Origin: Humitalea sp050632385
GTDB lineage: Bacteria; Pseudomonadota; Alphaproteobacteria; Acetobacterales; Acetobacteraceae
DNA length: 64,000 nucleotides
Direction of reading: 5' to 3'
NCBI RefSeq assembly: GCF_050632385.1
Contig: NZ_CP192599.1
Span: 3,844,001-3,908,000, forward strand
This document shows, piece after piece, positions 1 through 8,861 of this stretch. The notes below the pieces were generated by a model that saw only the letters and a program-made list of their open reading frames with translations, searched no databases and was not told the DNA's origin. The first letter of the stretch is position 1. Every line of letters begins with the position of its first letter. The translations under genes were made by a program, and so were the position numbers.

Positions 1-1
1 C

Positions 2-2149
2 CGCAAGGCCTGGGGCTTTGGCCAGTTTTTGTCCGCCAAGCGCGCCGAACGCTCGGCCCGGCACAAGCGCTACGGCGACAGCCCCTACCTGGTCGAACCG
101 CACCTCAAGGAAGGTCGCGGTGGGTTGCGCGACCTGCAGACAATGTACTGGTTCGCCCGCTGGGCCTTTGGCGCGCAGCGCATGCCGGACCTGGTGGGGC
201 CCGACGCGCCGGGTGGCGGGCTGCTGACCGAACGCGAGGCGCGCCAGTTCCGCCGCGCCTGGGATTTCCTGTGGACGGTGCGCTTCCACCTGCACTACGT
301 CACCGGCCGCGCGGAAGAACGCCTGACCTTCGACCTGCAACCCGTCGTCGGCGCCCGCATGGGCTATACGCGGCACGGCACGCAGGATGGCGTCGAACGC
401 TTCATGAAGCACCTGTTCCTGACCGCGCGCGACGTGGTCAGGCTGTGCCGCCTGCTGGAACCGGCGATCGAACGGGCGGCCCTCGGCCTGCCGGCGGTGC
501 AGCCGGCGCCCGATGCGGCGATGACGGCGGCCGGCATCGCGCTGGCCGATGGCAAGGCGCTGTTCGCGCCCGACCGCAGCATCGGCGACGACCCGGCCAT
601 CATGCTGCGCCTGCTGGTCGCGGTGCGCGACCGGGGCCTAGCGCTGCATCCCCTGGCCCAACGCGCACTGATCCGCCACGCCCCCGATGCCCAGCGCCTG
701 CGCGGCGATCCGGAGGCCAACCGGCTGTTCCTGGACCTGCTGACCGGCAAGGACGCATCACGGTCGATGCGCGTGCTGAATTCGATCGGCTTCCTGCAAC
801 GCTTCATCCCCGACTGGGCGCGGATCGTCGGGCTGATGCAGTTCGACACCTACCATGTCTACACCGTGGAGGAGCACACGATCCACGCGATCGCCGTGCT
901 GGACGCGCTGGAACGGGGTGAGTTGGGGGAGGCCGCGCCCGTCGCCTCCGAACTGATCGGCCAGATCCAGTCCAAGCGCGCGCTGCGCGTCGCGATGCTG
1001 CTGCACGACATCGCCAAGGGCCGTGGCGGCGATCATTCCGAACTGGGTGCCGGCATCGCGCAGGAGGTGTGCCCTCGCCTGGGCCTGACGCCGGAAGAAA
1101 CGGAAACCGTGTCCTGGCTGGTGCTGCATCACCTGCTGATCAGCCAGACCGCCTTCAAGCGCGACATCGATGACCCCAAGACGATCATGGACATCGCCGA
1201 GATCGTGCAATCGCCCGAACGGCTGCGCCTGCTGCTGGTGCTGACCGTGGCCGATATGCGCGCCGTCGGCCCAAAAGTCTGGAACGGCTGGAAAGCCACC
1301 CTGCTGCGCGAATTGTACTGGCGCGTGGCGGAGGTGCTGGCCGGCGGCTTGTCCGTGCCGGAGCGCGACGTGCGCGTGGCGCGATCCCGCCAGGCGGCGG
1401 CATCGATGCTGGCGGACCGCCCGCCCGAGGAAGTCGAGCAGTTCCTGAGCCTGGGCTACCCCGGCTACTGGCTGTCCTTCGACCCCGCGACCCATGCGCG
1501 CCACGCGGCGATGATCCGCGAGGCCAAGGGCGCGCCATTGACCGTCCGCACCCGGGTGCAGGATGCGCGCGGCGTGACCGAGGTCACCGTCTGGTGCAGC
1601 GACCACCCCGGCCTGTTCAGCCGCATCGCCGGCGCGCTGGCCGTGGCCGGTGCCAGCATCGTCGATGCCCGCATCCACACCATGACCAATGGCATGGCGC
1701 TGGACACCTTCTGGGTGCAGGACGCCGCCGGCGGCGCCTTCGACGCACCGCATAAACTTGCGCGCCTGGCGGTGCTGATCGAACAGGCCCTGTCCGGGCG
1801 GCTGCGCCTGGCGGATGAGATCCTGAAGGTGAAGCGCGAACCGGCCCGGCTGCGCGCCGTGACCGTGCCGCCGCGCGTGGTCGTCGACAACCACGCCTCC
1901 GCCGCCCACACCGTCATCGAGGTGAACGGCCGCGACCGGCCCGGGCTACTGCACGACGTGACGGATGCGATCACGGAACAGGGGCTGCAAATCGCCTCGG
2001 CCCATATCACCACCTATGGCGTGCGGGCGGTGGACGTCTTCTACGTCAAGGACGTGTTCGGCCTGAAAGTCGAAAACGAACGCAAGTTGGCACAGTTGCG
2101 CGGCGCCCTGCTGGAAGCACTGTCGCCGAAAGCAGCCGTGGCGGCGTAG
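2..2149 (+). CDS. glnD: [Protein-PII] uridylyltransferase/uridylyl-removing enzyme, 5' end outside the window
   Basis: This is the nitrogen-status sensor that uridylylates PII under nitrogen limitation and deuridylylates it when glutamine is high. The frame is open from the first bases, so the gene is cut by the window edge and the N-terminal nucleotidyltransferase core is missing. The visible 715 residues begin just before the family hallmark KEGRGGLRDLQ. An HD domain follows (LLHDIAKG near visible residue 334). Two C-terminal ACT domains, the glutamine-sensing part, start near visible residues 525 and 636, each with a HPGLF or RPGLL turn. The stop TAG at 2147 coincides with the left end of a foldback repeat. 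Identification is firm. Confidence 0.95.
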   Translation, partial: RKAWGFGQFLSAKRAERSARHKRYGDSPYLVEPHLKEGRGGLRDLQTMYWFARWAFGAQRMPDLVGPDAPGGGLLTEREARQFRRAWDFLWTVRFHLHYVTGRAEERLTFDLQPVVGARMGYTRHGTQDGVERFMKHLFLTARDVVRLCRLLEPAIERAALGLPAVQPAPDAAMTAAGIALADGKALFAPDRSIGDDPAIMLRLLVAVRDRGLALHPLAQRALIRHAPDAQRLRGDPEANRLFLDLLTGKDASRSMRVLNSIGFLQRFIPDWARIVGLMQFDTYHVYTVEEHTIHAIAVLDALERGELGEAAPVASELIGQIQSKRALRVAMLLHDIAKGRGGDHSELGAGIAQEVCPRLGLTPEETETVSWLVLHHLLISQTAFKRDIDDPKTIMDIAEIVQSPERLRLLLVLTVADMRAVGPKVWNGWKATLLRELYWRVAEVLAGGLSVPERDVRVARSRQAAASMLADRPPEEVEQFLSLGYPGYWLSFDPATHARHAAMIREAKGAPLTVRTRVQDARGVTEVTVWCSDHPGLFSRIAGALAVAGASIVDARIHTMTNGMALDTFWVQDAAGGAFDAPHKLARLAVLIEQALSGRLRLADEILKVKREPARLRAVTVPPRVVVDNHASAAHTVIEVNGRDRPGLLHDVTDAITEQGLQIASAHITTYGVRAVDVFYVKDVFGLKVENERKLAQLRGALLEALSPKAAVAA

Positions 2150-2426
2150 CGGGTTATTGAAATTCGGGAGTGGCGCCTTGAGAGGGGCGTCGCCCCTCTC
2201 AAACTCTCCCCACCAAGGGGCCGTGGCCCCTTGGAACCCACGGCGTTTGGTAAAATAAAGGGAGGGGCATCAACGTCGCGCCATTGGCCAGAGGCGTGCC
2301 ATGCCCTCCCTTTATTTTACCAATACATCGCGCCGGTCCAGGGGCGGCGGCCCCTGGTAGGGGGAGTGTGAGGGGGACGAAGTCCCTCTCACGGCGCAAC
2401 CTCCCCATTTTTTTCGTAACCCGCTA
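2147..2426. repeat. Long imperfect foldback (inverted-repeat) element between two convergent genes
   Basis: The whole 280 bp folds on itself. The left arm (about 2147-2270) matches the reverse complement of the right arm (about 2301-2426), with a loop of about 30 nt. Both outer ends read TAGCGGGTTA. Near the loop, 19 bp match exactly (2248-2266 with 2304-2322). Each arm also holds smaller hairpins: a 12-bp stem at 2178-2202, a 10-bp stem at 2213-2234 and near-equivalents at 2338-2357 and 2368-2392. It codes for nothing obvious. It lies between converging genes and could be a bidirectional terminator or a MITE-like element flanked by TA. A shortened relative lies at about 29764-29852. Confidence 0.8.
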
Positions 2427-2846
2427 AGGGGCCACCCCTTCCGGGTTCTCGCTGCCACGGCGCCATTTGTGCGTGCTGGCGCCGAAGGCGATGACCTTGC
2501 CGTTCTGGTCCAGCACTTCGGTCCGGCAGAAGAACAGGCTGCGTCCCTGGGTGACGATCCTGCCCTCGGCGGTCACGCGGCCGGCGGTGATCTGCCCGGT
2601 GAAGCGGCAGTCCAGGTCGACCGTCACGGCCCGGCGGACATTGCCCGGCACGGTGCAATACAGCCCGGAAAACGCCGCCGCCTGGTCGATCAGCGACAGC
2701 ACCACCCCGCCATGGGCGATACCGCTGCGGTTGTGGTGCTTGGGCCCGACGTCGCAGGCCATGCGGGCAAACCCCTCCTGCCAGTCGATCAGCAGCAGGC
2801 CGAGGAGGTCGTGGTAGGGCGAATGCGCCGGGTCATCATGGGTCAT
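2424..2846 (-). CDS. PaaI-family hotdog-fold thioesterase
   Basis: A 140-residue single hotdog domain, the usual length for PaaI/YdiI-like acyl-CoA thioesterases. The family signature is clear: HHNRSGIAHGG at residues 37-47, with the Asn and His of the active site, followed by Asp54 in SLIDQA, the usual acidic catalytic position. It probably hydrolyses a small or aromatic acyl-CoA in the cytoplasm; the substrate cannot be read from sequence. It ends in a TAG formed by the right end of the foldback repeat and converges on glnD. motA lies 31 bp upstream on the same strand, so the two may be co-transcribed. Confidence 0.85.
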   Translation of the reverse strand: MTHDDPAHSPYHDLLGLLLIDWQEGFARMACDVGPKHHNRSGIAHGGVVLSLIDQAAAFSGLYCTVPGNVRRAVTVDLDCRFTGQITAGRVTAEGRIVTQGRSLFFCRTEVLDQNGKVIAFGASTHKWRRGSENPEGVAP

Positions 2847-2877
2847 ACTAGCCGGGTGCCCCGTGCCGGGCGCGCCG

Positions 2878-3744
2878 TCAAGCGATGCTCAGGTCCTGCA
2901 AGACCGATTCCAGATCCTGGAAACTGGGCATGCTGTGGGTGGGGGCGACCTTGCGCCCGGTCTCCACCGCGACCTGGGGCGCATTGCCGTGCAGGTGCGC
3001 GACCAGCACGGCGCGGATCACCTCGTAGTATTTGCCTTCCTCATCGACGATGCCCTTCAGCCGCGTCGCCATTGGCCCCATCAACCCATAGGCCAGCAGC
3101 ACGCCCAGGAAGGTGCCGACCAGCGCGCCGCCGATCATGCCGCCCAGCACGGCCGGCGGCTGGTCGATGGCGGCCATGGTCTTGATGACGCCCAGCACCG
3201 CCGCGACGATGCCCAAGGCCGGCAGCGCATCCGCCAGGTTCTGCATGGCGTGGGAGGGATGCATCTCCTCCTCTTTGATCTTCTTCAATTCGCGCCCGAT
3301 CATGTCCTCGATCTGGTGCGGGTCGTCGGCGTTCATGCCGACCATGCGCAGGTAGTCGCAGATCAGCGTGACGGCGTGATGGTCGCCGCCGATCTTCGGG
3401 AATTTCTGGAAGGCGGGGCTTTCCTCCGGCTTTTCGATATGCGCTTCCAGCGCCATCGCCCCCTTGGTCTGCGCCAGGCGCACGAACCAATAGAGCAGCG
3501 ACAACAGGTCCACGTAGTCGCTCTTGTGGAAACGCGATCCTTTCACGATTTTGCCGAAGCCGGCCAGCGTGTGCTTCACGTCATGCATCGAGTTGGACAT
3601 GACGAAGGCGCCGATCGCGGCGCCGCCGATCATCAGCATCTCGTAGGGTAGCGAATGCAGGATGATGCCGAACTTGCCGCCGGCGATCATGTAGCCGCCG
3701 AAGACGGTGATCAGCAGGAAGACGAAACCGCCAATGGTGGTCAT
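2878..3744 (-). CDS. motA: Flagellar motor stator protein MotA
   Basis: Inner-membrane stator subunit that, with MotB, forms the proton channel driving flagellar rotation. The 288-residue length and helix pattern fit MotA: two hydrophobic N-terminal helices, a charged cytoplasmic loop (about residues 80-160) that contacts the rotor, and two further helices around 170-220 including GGALVGTFLGVLLAYG. Its start overlaps the motB stop by 4 nt (ATGA at 3741-3744), so motB and motA are translationally coupled. The order motB then motA is the reverse of the enteric arrangement. No other flagellar genes are in the window. Confidence 0.93.
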   Translation of the reverse strand: MTTIGGFVFLLITVFGGYMIAGGKFGIILHSLPYEMLMIGGAAIGAFVMSNSMHDVKHTLAGFGKIVKGSRFHKSDYVDLLSLLYWFVRLAQTKGAMALEAHIEKPEESPAFQKFPKIGGDHHAVTLICDYLRMVGMNADDPHQIEDMIGRELKKIKEEEMHPSHAMQNLADALPALGIVAAVLGVIKTMAAIDQPPAVLGGMIGGALVGTFLGVLLAYGLMGPMATRLKGIVDEEGKYYEVIRAVLVAHLHGNAPQVAVETGRKVAPTHSMPSFQDLESVLQDLSIA

Positions 3745-4793
3745 CGGTGCATGGTTCCGGGCGGGGGGTCTTGCCGCAACAAGGTGATGCCGACGCGCCG
3801 GTTGGCGGCGGCGGTGGGTTCGGCGGGCAGCAGCGGGTCACGGTCGGACATGCCGGCGACCGAGCGGATACGGCCTTCCGCCACGCCATTGTCCATCAGC
3901 AGGCGTCGCGCGGCATTGGCGCGGTCGGCCGAAAGATCCCAGTTGGTGCGGTCGCTGCCGCGAAACGGCGTGCTGTCGGTATGGCCCGTGACGGCAACCG
4001 CATTCGGCACCCGCCCGATGATCTGCGCCACGCGCTGGAACAGCAGCCGGGCGCGTTCATTCGCCCCGGCGCTGCCGCTGGCGAAGAGCGGCTGGCGATC
4101 GGCGTCGAGCAATTGGATGCGCAAGCCCTCCGGCACCTGTTCCACCATCAATTGCCGCGCCAGATCGGCCAGGGCGGGGTCGGAGGCCACGGCCTCCCGC
4201 AACTGATCGGCCAGGCGTTCCAGCGCCGCCCTTTCGCGCCGTTCGGATTCCGCGCGCAGCGCATCGTCGGACATGGCCCTGGGGTCGCCAGGCGGTGCAT
4301 CCGGATGGGCGCGCAGGCTGCGCGCTTCCGCCGCATCGCCGGGATGGCCGTCGGGGTTATGGGCGGTGGTGCGGGGGTTCTCGTCCTCGCTGCCCTCGGG
4401 GCCTTCGCGGCGGGGCACCTGGCGGGCGATGGTGTCGGTGTAGTCTTCCTCGATATCCTGCATCACCGGGATGGGGCCTTGTTCGACGCGCACCGCGCCG
4501 GTGTCGCTGGCCATGTCGCCCGATGAATGGGGTGTGCGGCCGCCAAAAGGCTCGCCCGACCCGGTCTGGGTCTGGCCGAAGACATTGGTCGGCGCGAAGT
4601 AATCGGCGATGCCGCGGCGCTGTTCCTCGGTGGTGGCGTTCAGCAGCCACATCAGCAGGAAGAAGGCCATCATCGCGGTCACGAAATCGGCGTAGGCGAC
4701 CTTCCACGCGCCGCCATGGTGGCCGCCCTCGACCACTTCCTCGCGCTTGATGATGATGGTGACGCCATCACCCTTGCCTCTACCCTTGGCCAT
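3741..4793 (-). CDS. motB: Flagellar motor stator protein MotB (OmpA-like peptidoglycan anchor)
   Basis: Peptidoglycan-anchored stator subunit, 350 residues from the ATG at 4793. The frame stays open further upstream, but the family start MAKGRGKG fits best. A single membrane helix spans about residues 33-52. Asp36 in AYADFVTAMM is the expected proton-carrying aspartate. The C-terminal OmpA-like domain (about 220-340) has the VAVTGHTDS motif at 266 and the ANRRVGITL close. A long polar linker (about 75-215), rich in acidic residues and proline, separates the parts. It is divergent from the binding-protein gene at 4921. Confidence 0.92.
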   Translation of the reverse strand: MAKGRGKGDGVTIIIKREEVVEGGHHGGAWKVAYADFVTAMMAFFLLMWLLNATTEEQRRGIADYFAPTNVFGQTQTGSGEPFGGRTPHSSGDMASDTGAVRVEQGPIPVMQDIEEDYTDTIARQVPRREGPEGSEDENPRTTAHNPDGHPGDAAEARSLRAHPDAPPGDPRAMSDDALRAESERRERAALERLADQLREAVASDPALADLARQLMVEQVPEGLRIQLLDADRQPLFASGSAGANERARLLFQRVAQIIGRVPNAVAVTGHTDSTPFRGSDRTNWDLSADRANAARRLLMDNGVAEGRIRSVAGMSDRDPLLPAEPTAAANRRVGITLLRQDPPPGTMHR

Positions 4794-4920
4794 CGCCCCA
4801 AGCATCCTGCCCGTGCCATGGGCATCGTCGCAGCCCGGGCTTAATCCGCACCTAACGGCAGCGATTGACGCAAGGCCGGGCGGACCGCAGCCTCCGGGCA
4901 GTGGCGAACAGGAGGCAGCG

Positions 4921-6504
4921 ATGGCTTGGCGCAGATTTTTGGGCATGCTCCTGGCGGCCGGGATCGCCGCACCGGAGGCTTCGGCCAGCCGCTTCACCTG
5001 GGCCTTTGGCGGCGATGTGCTGACCCTGGACCCGCAGGCCAGCAACAACACGTTTACCAATGCCTTCCTGGGCAACATCTACGAGACGCTGGTGCGGCAT
5101 AACGCGCGGCTGGAACTGGAACCCGCGCTGGCGACCAGCTGGGAACTGGTGTCCCCGACCGTCTGGCGGTTCCAGCTTCGCCCCGGTGTCCGCTTCCACA
5201 ATGGCGAGACCTTCGGCGCCGAGGACGTGGTCTTTTCCTGGAACCGCCTGTCCAGCCCCGGCGCCCTGGCCCGCGGCAACATGGCCGCGGTCAAGGAAAT
5301 CCGTGCGACGGGGCCGCTGACCGTCGAGATCGAGACCAACGCCCCGTTCCCCATCCTGCTGAACGCGCTGACCGCCTTCTATGTGATGGACAGCGGCTGG
5401 GCCGCGGCGCGGGGGGCGGAACGCTCCTCCAACCTCGCGGCGCGTGAGGAAAACGCGGCGGCGCGGGAAGCCAATGGCACCGGCCCCTTCATCGTCCGTT
5501 CCCGCACCGCCGATGGCCCGACCGTGCTGGCCAATTTCCCCGGCTGGTGGGACCGCCCGGTCCATAATTTGACCGAGGTCACCTTCCAGCCCATCCGCAG
5601 CGCCGCGACCCGCACCGCCAGCCTGATTTCCGGCAGCGTGGATGCCGTGGTCGAACTGCCGATCCAGGATATCCCGCGGATCGAGGCCTCGCCCAACCTG
5701 GCCGTGGTGCAGGGGCCGGAACTGCGCACCATCTATTTGGGCTTCGACCACTTCCGGGAGGAGTTGCTGTATTCCGACGTGAAGGGTCGCAACCCCTTCC
5801 AGGACATCCGCGTGCGGCGCGCCTTCTACCAGGCGATCGATGTGGAGACGATCCGACGCACCGTCATGCGCGGCAATGCCTGGATCGCGGGGTCGATGGC
5901 CTCGCCCTTCCTGAACGGCGCACCGGCGGCGAGTGACAGCGCCCAGGCGCGGACCTTCCCCTTCGACCCCGAGGCCTCCCGACGGCTGCTGGCCGAGGCC
6001 GGCTATCCGCAGGGGTTTTCCATCGGGCTGGCCTGCCCGAACGACCGCTATGTCTATGACGAACGCATCTGCCTGGCGGTGATCGGCATGCTGGGCCGTG
6101 TCGGCATCAGGGTGCAGCCGCAGATCGAGACGACAGCGGTCTGGTCGCGGCGCAACAACAACCTGGATGTGTCCTTCTTCATGCTGGGCCATGCCGGGCT
6201 GCCGCTGGCCGATTCCTATTCGACCCTGCAGGAAGTGCTGAACACGCGCGGCGACCGCATCGGCGGGCTGAATGTCGGGCGTTGGAGCAATGCGGAATTC
6301 GACGCCCTGCGCGTGCGCATCGCCGCCGAAAGCGACGAGCCGACCCGCCGGCAATTGATCCGCGAGGCGTTGCTGGTCGAAAAGCGCGAGGTCGGCCACA
6401 TCCCGCTGCACCAGCAGCCGATCGTCTGGGCGGCCCGGCGCGGCATCGACCTGGCCCCCGCGCCGGACAACCGGCTGCGGCTGTGGCTGGTGCGGGTGCC
6501 TTGA
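4921..6504 (+). CDS. ABC transporter substrate-binding protein, family 5 (peptide/nickel type)
   Basis: Periplasmic binding protein of the DppA/OppA class, 527 residues. The ATG at 4921 is preceded by GGAGG and followed by a signal peptide of about 22 residues ending ASA. The frame is open upstream to 4747, but that part would precede the signal peptide. Family features are WRFQLRPGVRFHNGE and the ATSWELVS region near the N-terminus, and a late IPLHQQPIVWAA segment. No permease or ATPase gene adjoins it. A nitroreductase begins 1 nt after its stop, so it may feed a remote transporter. The ligand is unknown. Confidence 0.85.
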   Translation: MAWRRFLGMLLAAGIAAPEASASRFTWAFGGDVLTLDPQASNNTFTNAFLGNIYETLVRHNARLELEPALATSWELVSPTVWRFQLRPGVRFHNGETFGAEDVVFSWNRLSSPGALARGNMAAVKEIRATGPLTVEIETNAPFPILLNALTAFYVMDSGWAAARGAERSSNLAAREENAAAREANGTGPFIVRSRTADGPTVLANFPGWWDRPVHNLTEVTFQPIRSAATRTASLISGSVDAVVELPIQDIPRIEASPNLAVVQGPELRTIYLGFDHFREELLYSDVKGRNPFQDIRVRRAFYQAIDVETIRRTVMRGNAWIAGSMASPFLNGAPAASDSAQARTFPFDPEASRRLLAEAGYPQGFSIGLACPNDRYVYDERICLAVIGMLGRVGIRVQPQIETTAVWSRRNNNLDVSFFMLGHAGLPLADSYSTLQEVLNTRGDRIGGLNVGRWSNAEFDALRVRIAAESDEPTRRQLIREALLVEKREVGHIPLHQQPIVWAARRGIDLAPAPDNRLRLWLVRVP

Positions 6505-6505
6505 G

Positions 6506-7180
6506 GTGAACCCCGCCGTCCAACAGGCCATCGCCGGGCGCCGCAGCATCCGCGGCTATACCGGCGAAGCGGTGCCGGATGCGGTGATCCGCGACATCCT
6601 GGCCGCCGCGTCGCGGGCGCCCTCCGCGACCAATACCCAGCCCTGGCACGTGCATGTCGTGGCCGGGGCGGCGCGCGACCGGCTTTGCGCCGCGATCACC
6701 GCCGCCTGCGACGCGGGGCCGGAACCGGAGGCGGAATACACCTACTACCCGGCCGACTGGACCTCCCCCTACATCGACAGGCGGCGGCAGGTGGGCTGGG
6801 CGCTGTATTCCCTGCTCGGTATCCAGAAGGGCGACCGCGCCGGGGCGAAGGCCTGGCGGCGGGAGAACTACAATCTCTTCGGCGCGCCGGTCGGGCTGTT
6901 CTTCACCCTGGACCGGGGGCTGGCGCTGGGGTCGTGGCTCGACCTCGGCATGTTCATGCAGAATGTGATGATCGCGGCGCGCGGATGCGGCTTGGAAACC
7001 TGTCCGGAGGCGGCGTTCAAATCCTATCACGCGATCATCCGCGAACACCTCGGCATTCCGCCCGAGCAACTGGTCGTCTGCGGCATGGCGCTGGGGCATC
7101 CGGACCATGCCGCCCCCGCGAACCAACTGCAGGCCCCCCGCGAACCGGTGGAGGGGTTTGCCCGCTTCCACCACGCGTGA
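6506..7180 (+). CDS. Nitroreductase-family FMN oxidoreductase
   Basis: A 224-residue FMN-dependent oxidoreductase of the nitroreductase fold. The N-terminal RRSIRGYTGE segment holds the arginines that bind the FMN phosphate, and SATNTQPWHV is the classic flavin-contact motif. The C-terminal region VVCGMALGHPD is the conserved close. The start is GTG at 6506, 1 nt after the preceding stop, so translation is likely coupled to the binding-protein gene. The natural substrate (nitroaromatic, quinone or other) cannot be told. Confidence 0.88.
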   Translation: MNPAVQQAIAGRRSIRGYTGEAVPDAVIRDILAAASRAPSATNTQPWHVHVVAGAARDRLCAAITAACDAGPEPEAEYTYYPADWTSPYIDRRRQVGWALYSLLGIQKGDRAGAKAWRRENYNLFGAPVGLFFTLDRGLALGSWLDLGMFMQNVMIAARGCGLETCPEAAFKSYHAIIREHLGIPPEQLVVCGMALGHPDHAAPANQLQAPREPVEGFARFHHA

Positions 7181-7214
7181 CATCCAGGGGCAAAGCCAAC
7201 CCCGGAGAACGCCC

Positions 7215-8087
7215 GTGACCGCGTGCCGCACCTTCCTCTTCGCCCCGGGCGACCATGCGCGCCGTGCGGAAAAGGCCCTGAGCCTCGGCGCCGATGCCGC
7301 CATCCTGGATCTGGAGGACGCGGTCGCGCTCTCCGCCAAGATCGCCGCCCGCGATGCGGTGAACCAGGCCCTGGCGCTGCCGCGCACCGCCCGCGCCTAT
7401 GTCCGGGTCAATGCCTTCGACACGCCGTTCTGCTACGGCGACATCGCCGCCGTGGTCGGCGCGAAGCTGGACGGCATCGTGCTGCCGAAACTGGAGGATA
7501 CCGCCCAGCTCATCGCCGTGGACTGGATGATGGGCGCGCTGGAACGCGAACGCGGCCTGCCGGTGGGCGGCATCGACCTGATCCCGATCATCGAGACCGC
7601 GCGTGGCCATGCGGCCGTGCGGGGCCTGGCCGCCGCCGGCGTCGCGCGGATGCGGCGCATGGCGTTTGGGGCCGCCGACTACACGCTGGACCTGGGCATC
7701 ACCTGGACGCGGGATGAGGCCGAACTCGCCCCCGTGCGGTCGGAAATGGTCCTGGCAAGCCGCGCCGCCGGGCTCGACGCCCCGATCGACACCGTCTGGG
7801 CCGCGTTGCGCGATGCGGAGGGCTTCGCTGCCTCCTGCGCGCGCGGGGCAGGCCTCGGCTTCCAGGGCCGCATGTGCATCCACCCCGACCAGGTCCCGGT
7901 CGCCAATGCCGCCTATTCCCCGACGGAGGCCGAGATCGCCTGGTCGCAGAAAGTCTCCACGGCTTTCGCCGATGCCGAGGCGCAGGGCCTGGCCTCGATC
8001 CAGGTCGAGGGCCGGTTCGTGGACTACCCGATCGTGGACCGCGCGCGGCGGGTCCTGGCGCTGGCGGCGCGGCTGGGATCGCCCTGA
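7215..8087 (+). CDS. HpcH/HpaI aldolase / citrate lyase beta-subunit-like (CitE-like) protein
   Basis: A 290-residue CitE-like TIM-barrel lyase. I chose the GTG at 7215, which has GGAG upstream and opens directly into TACRTFLFAPGDH. Motifs are ADAAILDLEDAV (Mg-binding acidic region), YVRVNAFDT, DGIVLPKLED, IPIIETARGH and GRMCIHPDQV, all typical of the family. Such enzymes cleave or form (3S)-malyl-, citramalyl- or related CoA thioesters. The cofactor-carrying citrate lyase subunits are absent, so this is a stand-alone CoA-ester lyase or thioesterase. It lies 34 bp behind the nitroreductase, probably in the same operon. Confidence 0.85.
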   Translation: MTACRTFLFAPGDHARRAEKALSLGADAAILDLEDAVALSAKIAARDAVNQALALPRTARAYVRVNAFDTPFCYGDIAAVVGAKLDGIVLPKLEDTAQLIAVDWMMGALERERGLPVGGIDLIPIIETARGHAAVRGLAAAGVARMRRMAFGAADYTLDLGITWTRDEAELAPVRSEMVLASRAAGLDAPIDTVWAALRDAEGFAASCARGAGLGFQGRMCIHPDQVPVANAAYSPTEAEIAWSQKVSTAFADAEAQGLASIQVEGRFVDYPIVDRARRVLALAARLGSP

Positions 8088-8100
8088 ACGGGGACGGCCA

Positions 8101-8610
8101 TCACCTATCCTTGCCGTTTCCCGCCGGATGACACCCGTTCTTGCGTGCCAACACGTATAGAATCGGCAAGAGCACGGCATGGATCAGTGTGATGACCAGC
8201 AATAACCCGAAATTATCTTTCGCGGTGTTGCCCGCATAAATCGCCTCGCGGACATGCCCGTAGGCGACGCCGATCGAAAAAAGACTGAGGTAGCCGACAA
8301 CCGGCCCTTTGAAATCCAGGCCACGCCAGAAGGAAACGATCGCGACGATACCGATCGACGCGTCCGCCACGCCGATTTCGAACTGGAACGGGCTGACCTG
8401 CCAACCAATGCTCGCAGCCGCGATATGCGGGAAGACGATGTGAAAAAAGCCCGCCCATGCGTACGCGATGCCGGCCGAAAGAAGCAGCCATCCCAGAAGG
8501 CGGGTGGGAAAATGGGCCGGGCTTTTCGTGAGTGCGGTCAAGAGGAAGGTGGAGACGAACAAGATCGTTGGGAGATTGCTCAATACGAATGCAATGGCCC
8601 TTGGAATCAT
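8101..8610 (-). CDS. Small multi-pass membrane protein, DUF6790-like
   Basis: A 169-residue protein with about four or five hydrophobic stretches (near residues 8-28, 36-60, 84-100, 105-120 and 135-155). The pattern SPFQFEIGVADASIGI followed by a GVAYGHVREAI segment resembles the family I know as DUF6790; its function is unknown. Its base composition is visibly lower in G+C than its neighbours, which suggests a different origin. It converges on the CitE-like gene with 13 bp between stops. The 251 bp upstream, up to the divergent amidohydrolase, shows no convincing further gene. Confidence 0.65.
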   Translation of the reverse strand: MIPRAIAFVLSNLPTILFVSTFLLTALTKSPAHFPTRLLGWLLLSAGIAYAWAGFFHIVFPHIAAASIGWQVSPFQFEIGVADASIGIVAIVSFWRGLDFKGPVVGYLSLFSIGVAYGHVREAIYAGNTAKDNFGLLLVITLIHAVLLPILYVLARKNGCHPAGNGKDR

Positions 8611-8861
8611 TGATGCTGCCCTGTTCCCACTTGCCCGATGCGGCCTGTCTCAATCTTCCTGCGCAGCGCACGCTGCTTCACTCTAACGATCCGAACGAAC
8701 GTTTCAACGTCGGGATAATGAGCCGCGACGTTGGCGTCGGCATGTTTCCCGAGGATGCCGGGATCACCCGCCTGGCCTGGGGGGCCGCTGTCTGCCGCCC
8801 TGGCCGGGGTGACAAGTCGCGCGCCTGCGTGTTCGATGAGATCGGATCATAGGAAGCGCGC

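Noticed and set aside
8532..8852. Plus-strand ORF in the gap before the amidohydrolase
   Set aside because: It overlaps the DUF6790-like gene in antisense, has mixed composition and no recognisable domain or ribosome-binding site.
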